A stretch of 64,000 bases of DNA from positions 1 through 64,000 of the IMG/VR virus record IMGVR_UViG_3300028840_007026. One strand, given 5' to 3'. The notes beneath the pieces are model-generated. The model was not told where the DNA came from and made no database searches. It saw only the letters and a list, made by a program, of their open reading frames with translations. Both the position numbers and the translations under genes were made by a program. The DNA is from a virus. Below, piece after piece: positions 17,052 through 25,336 of this stretch; the first letter of the stretch is position 1, and every line of letters starts with the position of its first letter.

Positions 17052-17840
17052 TTAGTCACCTTCCTGTTCTTCCATTGGCGTCAGTCCCCAAATTACTTCG
17101 GGTTCCATTACTACGATCGGGTAGCCATCAGCCAAACCAATCACCGGTGGTTCCTCTTCATCTATTTCCACTACCCCGAGGACTTTTGCCAAATTTTCTC
17201 CATTGGTTTTGATGGTGAATTCTGCTTCATCATCGTTTTCAAAATTATCGGATATTTCAATGGAGAACTTATGTTCCGTATTTGTACCAATGGTGAACAC
17301 GATGGAATCTCCAACATCAATGGTCACAACCTTGCTATTGTTTAAACCAATGTAGGAAATCAAATCTTTTGCATCGTCCTTGGTCAGTTCGAATGTCACC
17401 TCCGGAATGGAAGTAAACTGGTCCCAATAATCTTGTTCATCATCTTCATCCATTCTGAGACGAGTAGAAATCATTTCCGGATTGGATGTGAGATAACTGA
17501 GTTTCCGAACAAAATTTTTATTTCCAATAAACAGCCTTTCCTTTTCTTCGCTCATTTCTGTAAAAATCTTTTCAGTGTTGATGGAGCCGAGAAATTTGAT
17601 AACCGTTTCAATATTCCCCAAACCGACGTGAAGGGAAACCCCCTTAGAAGCTACTGAGGCTGTTTTAGTTAATACGATTATGTTGTTTGTTATGTCTACA
17701 ACTTCGGCCAGAGCTACGCCTCCTTCGATGGTCAAAACACATTCGTTTATGGCTCCGCCGAGATAAATCTTTCGCAGGGTTGAAAGTAGTTGGTTTCTTA
17801 CGATGGTGGACTTTTCACGTTTTTTTAATTTCTTTCCCAT
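17052..17840 (-). CDS. Sliding clamp (gp45/PCNA-like)
   Basis: A 262-residue protein with no catalytic motifs. Its composition fits a two-domain PCNA-type processivity clamp: an N-terminal basic segment, alternating strands and short helices, an acidic mid-region (MDEDDEQDYWDQF), and a GLADGYPIVVMEPEVIWGL C-terminal strand region. The gene is followed two bases later by the gp44-like loader. Context is the main support; length is close to the 228 residues of T4 gp45 plus a longer N-terminus. Confidence 0.72.
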   Translation of the reverse strand: MGKKLKKREKSTIVRNQLLSTLRKIYLGGAINECVLTIEGGVALAEVVDITNNIIVLTKTASVASKGVSLHVGLGNIETVIKFLGSINTEKIFTEMSEEKERLFIGNKNFVRKLSYLTSNPEMISTRLRMDEDDEQDYWDQFTSIPEVTFELTKDDAKDLISYIGLNNSKVVTIDVGDSIVFTIGTNTEHKFSIEISDNFENDDEAEFTIKTNGENLAKVLGVVEIDEEEPPVIGLADGYPIVVMEPEVIWGLTPMEEQEGD

Positions 17841-17869
17841 TGAGTATTTCTCCTTCGAATAAAAGAGTC

Positions 17870-17916
17870 AAAAAAAAGACCACCGACCTCCAAGAATGGA
17901 AAGGAAACCGGTGGTC
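17870..17916 (-). terminator. Intrinsic terminator after the acidic repeat gene
   Basis: On the minus strand an 8-bp stem GACCACCG/CGGTGGTC (17878-17885 and 17909-17916) with a further imperfect inner pairing is followed by eight Ts. It lies between the acidic repeat gene (17949-19052) and the sliding-clamp gene, and would end or attenuate transcripts from the high-expression acidic protein. Confidence 0.85.
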
Positions 17917-17948
17917 TAAATTGTAATACTATTGGCGAACGTTATTGC

Positions 17949-19052
17949 TTAGTCACCGAGTGTCGCAATCACGCCTCCATCGGTTCCGCTGCCGTCCGTG
18001 GTGAGGACAACCGTGCAGCTTTTGCCAATGTTGCGAATGAGATTCCGCATGACCAAACCGTACAATTGGCTCGGCTCCTTTTTCTTCTCCTTCGCAATGG
18101 GTTTGGCGATTTCATGGATGGTGGCACCCTCCCGAATTGCGTCGTAGATTCTCGCCGGAATGGAATCCCGTCGCATACCCTTGGGGTAGTCGTCTCCACC
18201 CTTGTCTTTGCCTTTTCCCTTCTTTCCCTTTTTCTCGTCTTCGTCTTCGTCACCGGATTTCTCTTCCATAGCCTCAACGATTTCCTCAATCTTATCGTCA
18301 AGGTTTTTCTTCGTGACTTTGATTTTCAGGTTATTCTCCTTGACAAAAGCCTTTACTTCTTTAAGGCTCATGTCTTCGAGCTCCTCGGTCAAGGCGTCGG
18401 CGTCGAATTCCTCGGCCTCGTCGTCGGCGTCGTCGTCGTCGTCTTCTTCGGCACCGGATTTCTCTTCCATGGCCTCGACGATTTCTTCGACCTTGTCTTC
18501 CATATTCTTCTTTGTGACCTTGATCCCCAAGTCATTCTCCTTGATGAAAGCTTTCAGCTCCTTGAGGGACATTTCCTCGAGTTCTTCGGTCAATTCGTCG
18601 GCGTCGAATTCCCCGGCGTCGGCCTCGTCGTCGTCTTCTTCTTCTTCTTCTCCATCGGAGCTTTTTTCTTCCATGGCCTCGACGATTTCCTCGATCTTCT
18701 CATCGAGGTTTTTCTTCGTGACCTTGATCCCCAAGTCGTTCTTTTTCACGAAAGCCTTTACTTCCTTGAGGCTCATTTCCTCGAGTTCTTCGGTCAATTC
18801 GTCGGCGTCGAAGTCGTCGGCGTCGTCGTCATCATCATCGGCTTTCTTTTTTGTGTCAGGCACCTGATCCTCATAGAAATCGAGAATTTCATCGGGAATC
18901 TTCCCGAGCTTCCCGTCGTCGTCCATCTTCTCGATGGCGGACATGAAGTCTTCCAGGAGGTCTTCGACGTCAGATTTGATGTTGATCTTCTTTTTGAGAA
19001 GACGGTTCAGTGCCTTGACATGTTTCTTCAGTTCTTTCTTGTCGATCGCCAT
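17949..19052 (-). CDS. Acidic protein with three helix-extended-helix-like repeats and a C-terminal winged-helix-like domain
   Basis: A 367-residue, very acidic protein. After an 85-residue helical N-terminus come three near-identical units of about 50 residues, each Asp/Glu-rich linker, DADELTEELEEMSLKEVKAF, then a short 'NDLGIKVTKKN' turn and a helix ending EAMEEKS. This helix-turn-helix spacing resembles HeH/LEM or SAP-like DNA-binding modules. A Lys/Gly-rich linker leads to a C-terminal domain (SIPARIYDAIREGATIHEIAKP) resembling a winged helix. Similar repeats occur in the ssb tail (5004-6203). Locally higher GC and a strong terminator suggest high expression. No function is known. Confidence 0.75.
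   Translation of the reverse strand: MAIDKKELKKHVKALNRLLKKKINIKSDVEDLLEDFMSAIEKMDDDGKLGKIPDEILDFYEDQVPDTKKKADDDDDDADDFDADELTEELEEMSLKEVKAFVKKNDLGIKVTKKNLDEKIEEIVEAMEEKSSDGEEEEEDDDEADAGEFDADELTEELEEMSLKELKAFIKENDLGIKVTKKNMEDKVEEIVEAMEEKSGAEEDDDDDADDEAEEFDADALTEELEDMSLKEVKAFVKENNLKIKVTKKNLDDKIEEIVEAMEEKSGDEDEDEKKGKKGKGKDKGGDDYPKGMRRDSIPARIYDAIREGATIHEIAKPIAKEKKKEPSQLYGLVMRNLIRNIGKSCTVVLTTDGSGTDGGVIATLGD
18240..18840 (-). repeat. Three tandem ~150-bp coding repeats
   Basis: Three in-frame copies inside the acidic protein gene, separated by GAC/GAA-rich simple sequence. Adjacent copies are nearly identical, especially the segments around 18500-18600 and 18690-18800, indicating recent duplication or gene conversion. 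Copy number may vary between related phages. Confidence 0.8.
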
Positions 19053-19147
19053 TTTTCTCTCCTTAATTAATAATGAATGTTTTGCCCTTTATTGGGCGAT
19101 TGGGAAACGTTCCCGACAAATGTGACTGAATGATAACAGGTGAAATA

Positions 19148-20806
19148 TTAATTTTCTTGTGAAACTCGATATTTTTTTTCTTTTTCCCAAATCCTAACAT
19201 TTTCCAGTATCGGCTGGCTGGTAGCCAATCTCTGAGTTATTAAAACTTCGTTTGAAATGGCAAATTCCTGGTGTCTGTGGAAAAGTACACCAATCCTTGC
19301 GATTCCCAATTTCTTCTCGTGGTCCATTTGGTTTAAAGCAATTCGCAAATCCAAGTGAGCATCTTTAGTTTTACTTTCACTCGTTGATAATTGATCCAAT
19401 TGGTATTGAGTTCTTGAAGCCTTGTTCGCTTGATCCGCATTAATAACTAAGCAGTTTAATTCACCAGCGAGTTGAGAAGCCTGTTTCCATTTCCTGTCAA
19501 CTTCATGCCTCATATTATCATCACTTGACTTCCCACTATTTGCTGTAATGTCAAGGTAGTCGAGTAAAATTATTTCTGGGACCCATTGGTGTTTTTCAAT
19601 ATATCTGTAAATGTAATTCTTTATTTCTTCAAATGTACGAGAAAACCTTGGGAAGCACTTGACTCTAAAGTTTGCAAGTGCTTTTTCTCTATATTGTCTA
19701 ATGGTTTTTTTAACTATGCTTGGATGTAAAGCTTTAAGTCGAGAGGAATCAAACCATATCGTTGGAAGGAATCTTTTTGTTTTGTGGGCATTGCTTCTAA
19801 TTTTTGGATTATTGAGACATTCGGTACAACTATTCCATCCACGGTTGTTTATATATGAGTAATTTGCTCCCGGATTTTCTATTAAATGGTGACCTCTTCT
19901 TTTAAATTTTCTTGCCATTTTCGGAATTCTACATGTTCCAAATTGATTATTTTCACAATCGAGAATTGGATAGATCATTCTACCAGCTTTATGTGGGTCA
20001 ACTGTGCGTGAGATTCTTTTCTGCATTCTCATTCTTTGAAGGGATTCTGATAGCTCTAAGTTGATTTTAAGTACTTTTCTCCCTTGATATAATGCAGCAT
20101 CATACCCAATTTCATCGAGTAAAAAACTTTTACCACCCTTCTCAACTGCCGTTACAGCGACTAACCAAGATCGCCTCAGCGGGCCGATTAACCTGCCCAG
20201 ATCACCTTCAAACTCATAGACAACTTCGGAATTAAGATTCCCGGCAATGGCCGACTCTTCTACATCTCTTTGTGAAAACGGTAGTATTATCCCCATGTTC
20301 TCATCTTCGATTTCATCGGAATCTATATCTGTCCATCCGCTGAATACTTTCGAAGCCTTTTCCACTTCATCATGAGCCAATAAATCTTGGGCTTTTTCTA
20401 TTCTCAGGGATAACTCGCATATCCTAATAAAATTTGGAAGATCAAAAAGTATTACATCTTTCGTATTAGTTCCTTCGTCTTCGAAAATATCGTACAGGTC
20501 AGATAGGCTCGAAAGGTTTTTCTCCATTACATCCCGTGCAGATTTACTACCAAACTGTTTTCCCCTTTTCTTGTGTTCCCAAATTTGTTGAATTCCATGA
20601 GCCGGTTGTCTACCAGTTTTTGCGTAGTACTTAATCACCCATTGAAAAATCTTTTTGTTATCGTTTGTAAAGTAATTTGATTTCAATTCACCTGCAACAT
20701 ACCTCCTGTAACATGCATCGCAAACATCATTGTCCATAATCATGTAACTGAGAACTTTTGCTTCCTTCTCGAAATGAGTATTTAAACTTTTTTTCTCAAT
20801 TATCAT
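19148..20806 (-). CDS. DnaB-like replicative helicase with zinc-finger insertion
   Basis: A 552-residue RecA-fold helicase. The N-terminal 150 residues are helical, as in DnaB/gp41. The Walker A equivalent is AVEKGGKSFLLDE (about residue 220) and Walker B is EIILLDYLDI (about 410), followed by a LAGELNCLVINADQ sensor strand. Between them is an insertion with DCENNQFGTC and CTECLNN that could bind zinc and is not typical for DnaB. It would be the 5'-3' fork helicase with the primase at 22047. Walker A is atypical (VEKGGKS rather than GxxxxGKT), as is common in gp41/DnaB relatives of phages. Confidence 0.75.
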   Translation of the reverse strand: MIIEKKSLNTHFEKEAKVLSYMIMDNDVCDACYRRYVAGELKSNYFTNDNKKIFQWVIKYYAKTGRQPAHGIQQIWEHKKRGKQFGSKSARDVMEKNLSSLSDLYDIFEDEGTNTKDVILFDLPNFIRICELSLRIEKAQDLLAHDEVEKASKVFSGWTDIDSDEIEDENMGIILPFSQRDVEESAIAGNLNSEVVYEFEGDLGRLIGPLRRSWLVAVTAVEKGGKSFLLDEIGYDAALYQGRKVLKINLELSESLQRMRMQKRISRTVDPHKAGRMIYPILDCENNQFGTCRIPKMARKFKRRGHHLIENPGANYSYINNRGWNSCTECLNNPKIRSNAHKTKRFLPTIWFDSSRLKALHPSIVKKTIRQYREKALANFRVKCFPRFSRTFEEIKNYIYRYIEKHQWVPEIILLDYLDITANSGKSSDDNMRHEVDRKWKQASQLAGELNCLVINADQANKASRTQYQLDQLSTSESKTKDAHLDLRIALNQMDHEKKLGIARIGVLFHRHQEFAISNEVLITQRLATSQPILENVRIWEKEKKYRVSQEN

Positions 20807-21774
20807 TTCTTTGTTATCTCCTTCCAGTTGTGGACAAAAACTTTATCGCCATATGATGAACGGTTGAATTTGATCAATGCCTCCGGTAGTAAATGTGAAT
20901 AGAAATTTTGATACTGGACAAATCGAAGTTGAGTAATTCTCAATGTTTTATATTTGCACAGTGCGTCACAAATAAAGTCTACCAGCCAAAACGGATCTTT
21001 GAAATCGTTTAGTTTAGCCCAATTGGAAAGATAATTTGACCAGCGAATAAATATTGATTTCTTCTCAGGTCCGTTAATATTTGAGACGTTTGGTTGATAC
21101 TTTTTCCAAGCTACCATCAATGCTTCTGTCAACGGTTTATTTCTATCTTTCGGAACGAATGAATATTTATCGTAAAGATATTTTCTGCCGTTGAGACTTT
21201 CTTCAAACCACGATCTGGGAATGTTTTTAAAAGCAGTTTTATTTACCAAACTTTCGTAATTACTTTTTTCATAACTGAAGAAGTCACCAAGTGTAAATCC
21301 GTAATTGGTGTATGCAAAGTAGTACTTGAAGTCCGGGCGACTGAATAACGAGTGACAACTTTCAATTGCTGCTATAATCTCTGGAGTAGAGTGTTTTTTA
21401 AGTGCTTTCGTAATTTGATTCATAGCTCTTGAAGTTGTTTTTGAGATGACTGGTCTGTGATGAGCAAATATCCCTTTTTGACTAACCCATACTTTAAAAA
21501 TCATGTAGTGAGAATTAGTTTCAAATTTTAATTTTCCACTACTCTTATCATTTCCACTTCTTTTGAACAGGAATTCATTCCTTTCAACGTTTTTCTTATG
21601 CCTTTCAACCATTTTGCGACTCGCTTCGATGGATTCTTTTACCAGTGTTTCTGGTATTGCATAAACTCTTCGATGAATTCTTCCACTACCGAATTTTGAG
21701 TCTTTTATCCAAATTACAGAGCCTCCCCGATTATACAGATATTTTTTTATCTCAAGCATAGTTTTTCTTTTCAT
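20803..21774 (-). CDS. Hypothetical protein, candidate helicase loader or replication initiator
   Basis: A 323-residue basic protein, not recognised. The N-terminus (LEIKKYLYNRGGSVIWI) could form a DNA-binding fold. The middle is rich in Lys, Arg and aromatic residues. Its ATG follows a GGAAGG site and its stop overlaps the helicase start by ATGA. Tight coupling to the helicase, and the structured 272-base gap directly upstream, suggest a helicase-loading or origin-recognition role. This is inference. Confidence 0.65.
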   Translation of the reverse strand: MKRKTMLEIKKYLYNRGGSVIWIKDSKFGSGRIHRRVYAIPETLVKESIEASRKMVERHKKNVERNEFLFKRSGNDKSSGKLKFETNSHYMIFKVWVSQKGIFAHHRPVISKTTSRAMNQITKALKKHSTPEIIAAIESCHSLFSRPDFKYYFAYTNYGFTLGDFFSYEKSNYESLVNKTAFKNIPRSWFEESLNGRKYLYDKYSFVPKDRNKPLTEALMVAWKKYQPNVSNINGPEKKSIFIRWSNYLSNWAKLNDFKDPFWLVDFICDALCKYKTLRITQLRFVQYQNFYSHLLPEALIKFNRSSYGDKVFVHNWKEITKK

Positions 21775-22046
21775 GTCACTTACCTTCCGATCGTTATGTT
21801 CCAGATGTTTTTAATCGCCTCAACTACCCCCCCTCAGACTCCCCCCCTTATGTTTATATTTACTTCGTAAATTAATATAAACATTGGGGGTATTGAATAA
21901 AGTTTTAATGTTTTTAACACAACATCCCTTTTGACCTGATATTGAGTACTACCTGAACTCCACTCACACGACTGCTACGCTCGGCAGAGCCTCGCTCCGA
22001 CAGTCGTTTGGGAACGCGCTGCGCGACGTTCCCCAGAGGAAGTTTT
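21775..22046. other. Structured noncoding gap, candidate origin or regulatory region
   Basis: No credible gene is present. An AT-rich palindrome (ATGTTTATAT and its complement, about 21850-21883) with inner ATTTAC/GTAAAT pairing is flanked by a C-run at 21841-21847 and a G-run at 21886-21890, giving an extended hairpin. Further right, at 21978-22034, are two GC-rich inverted repeats (GACTG...CAGTC and GGAACG...CGTTCC). Homopurine and homopyrimidine runs next to strong hairpins between primase and helicase genes fit an origin or a complex leader. Function is not proven. Confidence 0.5.
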
Positions 22047-22979
22047 TTATTTTTTAACAAGTTTTAATTCTCTCATGAGAAGATATGCATCCTCCTGGGA
22101 TAAACTTCCTGGGTCGGACATTTCCTTGATTGAAATAATATTGATTTCCCTTGCTATCGAAAAGCATTGTTTTGCGAGCATCCTTGCAGCACGAATCCCT
22201 GGATCGTCATTATCGAATAGGATATGGAGGGTAGTTAAATTCTTCCTGATCAATTCAGCTATTTGCTTCTCGTGGTACATAGTTCCAAAAAAACTAACAC
22301 TACCGTCTCCAAGCCTCCAAACGTCTGTGGGTCCTTCCACAACTACTGCCGAGCCGCCTTCAGGAACCGAATCCAAGCCGTAAACAAAGTGTTTGGGGTT
22401 TGGGTAGTATTTCTGAGGCGCAGCCTTGTAACGGAGCTCTGAGGCGTCCGTAACATCTCGTGAAGTAAACGTTATTATCCTGCCGTTTTTGATTACAGGA
22501 ATGATAATTCTAAATTTGTAAGGACCATGTATTCCAACTGCTCGCAATTTATATTTGGGAATTATTTTGTGGGGATTGAAGTTTCTTGAGATGAGATAAT
22601 TTGTATGAAGTTTTGGAAAGTGCCTAAGTGATTCTTCCGGTAGTTTTAGTGTTATTTCTCCATTGACAATTTTGTCAATATAATTTTGTGAACTTGATTC
22701 ATAACCGTCTTCTTCTGGTGGAATTTCTGTCTCATCGAAATCTCTTACATATTCTCGTGCTTCCTTCGATGAGATATTGCATACATTGGTGAGAACCCTA
22801 ATTAGTGATTTACCTCCGCATTTCCAGCAACGACAGCGTAGCGTGGAAAGATTGATTCCGAGATGATTACTACTATCATCACAAAATGGACAGGTTAAAC
22901 CAATCCATCCCCGATTGACGTTTTTACCAGATGTCCAAATCCTCACGTCATGTTCTTCGAGAAGTTCAATTAGGTCCAT
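22047..22979 (-). CDS. DnaG-like primase (zinc ribbon + TOPRIM)
   Basis: A 310-residue primase. The zinc ribbon CPFCDD...CRCWKCGG occupies about residues 30-56. The TOPRIM domain shows VVVEGPTDVW (about 215-224) and HILFDNDDPG (about 252-261), the conserved glutamate and Asp-x-Asp metal site. It is compact relative to DnaG and lacks an obvious helicase-binding C-terminal bundle. It synthesises RNA primers for lagging-strand replication. It lies upstream of the candidate loader and helicase, separated by the structured gap. Confidence 0.88.
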   Translation of the reverse strand: MDLIELLEEHDVRIWTSGKNVNRGWIGLTCPFCDDSSNHLGINLSTLRCRCWKCGGKSLIRVLTNVCNISSKEAREYVRDFDETEIPPEEDGYESSSQNYIDKIVNGEITLKLPEESLRHFPKLHTNYLISRNFNPHKIIPKYKLRAVGIHGPYKFRIIIPVIKNGRIITFTSRDVTDASELRYKAAPQKYYPNPKHFVYGLDSVPEGGSAVVVEGPTDVWRLGDGSVSFFGTMYHEKQIAELIRKNLTTLHILFDNDDPGIRAARMLAKQCFSIAREINIISIKEMSDPGSLSQEDAYLLMRELKLVKK

Positions 22980-23015
22980 TTGAAATACTCCTCCATACTA
23001 CCGATTCTCTTTGAT

Positions 23016-24419
23016 TCATATCCATTTTTGTTCCATGTAAATCTGAATTCGTTGCACGGTATGTTCGGCTAAGAAACGATATCCGTCGAGAAAATCGACT
23101 AAAGTAATTTTACTTTTCCCTACGGATGTTCTCAATCCTCTTCCCATTGCTTGTAGGATAATTCGCTCTGCTTTCATTCCATGTGCTAATATTATCTTGT
23201 TCAACGATGGTATATTCACCCCTTCCCGCCAAACTCTCGAACAAATTACTACTGGAATTTTTCGTTCCTTCAATTTGTTTTTAATTTTTGTTCTCACCTC
23301 CTTATCTGTGGCACCATAAACAAACGGAACTTTTATCCCTTTTAATCTTAACATATGTTTCAGGTTTTCTCCATGCCGCGTGTTTTCTATGATTACAAGA
23401 ACTGTATGCTTTTTCTTGACAGCTTTTAAAACTTCGGCAACAATCAACTCATTGCGATATTTGTTATTTGTAATCCCCTCATCGTACATTCCTTTGTAAC
23501 TTCTACCAGCTTTCTCAACGACAGTATGTTCCAGTGGAACTGGTAGTAGTTTAACCTCTGGCTTCGCAATGATACCTTTCCTAATTCCTTGCTGCATGCC
23601 GAGTTCCGCGATTATTGGCCCGAAAAAACCTTCACAAATTAGTCTTTCTTTTCCTTTTACTGGAGGAGTAGCACTCAACCCAATTTTAACTGGAGACAAA
23701 TTGTATTCCATAGTTTTGCCGTATTGGGATTTTTTACTTGTTACTTTATGACATTCGTCTACAATTGTGACGTCAAAAAAATCGCACCATTCGGTAGGTG
23801 AGTACTTTGAAAATGTTTGGATTGTGGAGACAACAATAGGATTTTTAGTTTTTTTTATTTTACGGAAGGAAGGTTTGTATCCATCACCGAGTGCAAATAC
23901 TTTTTGCTTTCCTGGTAATAGATTTATTTCTTCGATAGTTTGTGAGAGGAGGTCCTTCGTATGACATAGGAATAAACGAGGTGAGTTTCTATATAGTGAG
24001 AAAATGCCGAGGGCGATAATTGTCTTGCCAGTGCCAGTGGGAAACTTAATTATGCCTCTTGAGAGCCTTCTAACGGCTCTGATGGCTCGTTTCTGGTCAC
24101 GGCGAAAGGTTATGCCTTTTAAACTTGGTCGGCTGTTAGATGGCCTGAGAATTTCGAGATTGCTCCGATCAATAGACAAAAAAAATCCGGTCCGTTCCGC
24201 GTACTTTTCAATACGTGGAAGCAGACCGGACAGTAGTGTTCCACCGGAGTTTTTACTACCGGTGATTAAATGTTGTTTGGTGACCGTGTTCTTGCCACCA
24301 AATCTCCCCCTCCTCCAACTGACGTTTTCATACTCAAGGCAAGGAAGTAGTAATTCTCTTGCTTCTTTATTTGCCTTGGAATGAATACTGTCAAGTGCGG
24401 TTACAAGTGCTTTACCCAT
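23016..24419 (-). CDS. UvsW/SSL2-like superfamily 2 helicase
   Basis: A 467-residue helicase from the ATG at 24419, which is preceded by AAGGGA; an in-frame start at 24455 overlaps the upstream gene more. RRDQKRAIRAV is the Q-motif region, motif I is FPTGTGKT, motif II is DECH, motif III is LSATPP and motif VI is AMGRGLRT. The N-terminal domain of about 110 residues resembles UvsW. Relatives remodel forks and branch-migrate recombination intermediates, shifting replication from origin- to recombination-driven initiation. Confidence 0.88.
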   Translation of the reverse strand: MGKALVTALDSIHSKANKEARELLLPCLEYENVSWRRGRFGGKNTVTKQHLITGSKNSGGTLLSGLLPRIEKYAERTGFFLSIDRSNLEILRPSNSRPSLKGITFRRDQKRAIRAVRRLSRGIIKFPTGTGKTIIALGIFSLYRNSPRLFLCHTKDLLSQTIEEINLLPGKQKVFALGDGYKPSFRKIKKTKNPIVVSTIQTFSKYSPTEWCDFFDVTIVDECHKVTSKKSQYGKTMEYNLSPVKIGLSATPPVKGKERLICEGFFGPIIAELGMQQGIRKGIIAKPEVKLLPVPLEHTVVEKAGRSYKGMYDEGITNNKYRNELIVAEVLKAVKKKHTVLVIIENTRHGENLKHMLRLKGIKVPFVYGATDKEVRTKIKNKLKERKIPVVICSRVWREGVNIPSLNKIILAHGMKAERIILQAMGRGLRTSVGKSKITLVDFLDGYRFLAEHTVQRIQIYMEQKWI

Positions 24420-24742
24420 TCTTGTATTTCCCTTATTATTTGCTGAGCAACCCAATTGCTTTTGAAAACCTTTGCGAGATGTTTGTGAATACTTCTTACA
24501 GTAACTTCATGCCTACGTGGAGTAGCAATTAAATCGACTATTTCATTCGGGGAATTGAGAATAATATCAATCAACTCTTTTGCTTCGTTACTCAATCTCT
24601 CCCATGCTTGAATCTTTATTAATGCCTTTTCTGCGGATATTTCTTTCGCCGGTAGTATTTCATCTTCCGGATCAGCAGAACAATCATTTTTAAAAATCTC
24701 ATATGCTACTCTATAATCGTTTTCACTAAGTTTTATTGGCAT
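24401..24742 (-). CDS. Hypothetical helical protein
   Basis: A 113-residue helical protein of unknown function. Its C-terminal half (ATPRRHEVTVRSIHKHLAKVF) could be a helix-turn-helix, and so a small DNA-binding factor. It overlaps the UvsW-like start by 19 nt and follows the zinc-binding gene by 13 nt, so it belongs to the same transcript. Confidence 0.6.
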   Translation of the reverse strand: MPIKLSENDYRVAYEIFKNDCSADPEDEILPAKEISAEKALIKIQAWERLSNEAKELIDIILNSPNEIVDLIATPRRHEVTVRSIHKHLAKVFKSNWVAQQIIREIQEWVKHL

Positions 24743-24755
24743 TTCTGGTTTTCCG

Positions 24756-25250
24756 TTATCGCCTCCTTAATGTTCTTTTTTTCTCTGTGGGGCGACGTTT
24801 TAATGTTCTCGTTTTTGGTAAGAGTACATCAAATGCCTTTGTTAAGGGGGATTTATTTTCTTTTCCATCTCTTCTTTTTAAAACCCTTTTTTGATTCCCC
24901 GGATCGGCTATTTCTTCTTTTCTCAGTAGCCTCCTCGGGGTTACAATAGGGACCAAATCGAGAAAATACCTCTCGATGATTGGTCTGATTTCTTTATCAA
25001 ATTGTCTACAGTTTTTACACAACTCCCATGATAGTAAGTTTTTCTCATTCCTCCTTCGTGCTATACATTGGTTGTAATTGAGTCTGCAACCAAAGTTATC
25101 ACAGTTGAAAATCGTTGGATTGAAGTACTTGCATTGCTTACTGTCAGCTTGTACTTTTTTCTTTGACGCGATGCACCGCTTAGTGTAGCCGTTGGATTCC
25201 CTTTTTACTACATCAGACCGGCACCACCAATGGCAGTTGGAACATGACAT
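24756..25250 (-). CDS. Cysteine-rich zinc-binding protein with basic tail
   Basis: A 164-residue protein. The N-terminal 95 residues contain about a dozen cysteines (SCSNCHWWC, KQCKYF, NCDNFGC, LCKNC), arranged as several zinc sites. The C-terminal 60 residues are basic and carry repeated LKRR/LRRR motifs (VLKRRDG, RTLKRRP, RTLRRR). Similar LKRR motifs occur in the next gene upstream (25337-26461). The function is unknown; a nucleic-acid-binding regulator is plausible. It begins just after an intrinsic terminator. Confidence 0.65.
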   Translation of the reverse strand: MSCSNCHWWCRSDVVKRESNGYTKRCIASKKKVQADSKQCKYFNPTIFNCDNFGCRLNYNQCIARRRNEKNLLSWELCKNCRQFDKEIRPIIERYFLDLVPIVTPRRLLRKEEIADPGNQKRVLKRRDGKENKSPLTKAFDVLLPKTRTLKRRPTEKKRTLRRR

Positions 25251-25264
25251 TCTCTTCTCCTTTT

Positions 25265-25295
25265 TAAAAGGAAAAGCTCCGAATGACTCGGAGCT
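25265..25295 (-). terminator. Intrinsic terminator
   Basis: A perfect 8-bp stem AGCTCCGA/TCGGAGCT (25275-25282, 25288-25295) with a 5-nt loop is followed on the minus strand by TTTTCCTTTT. It sits between the 390-codon gene and the zinc-protein gene. Confidence 0.8.
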
Positions 25296-25336
25296 CTTGA
25301 GTATACCAAATTGTGCTATAAAAGTAAAGAGGCGCT

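Noticed and set aside
18066-19070. Long plus-strand frame (334 codons) opposite the acidic repeat gene
   Set aside because: A shadow created by GAA/GAC-rich codons; it yields a Phe/Val-rich sequence without a ribosome-binding site and opposite to the operon direction.
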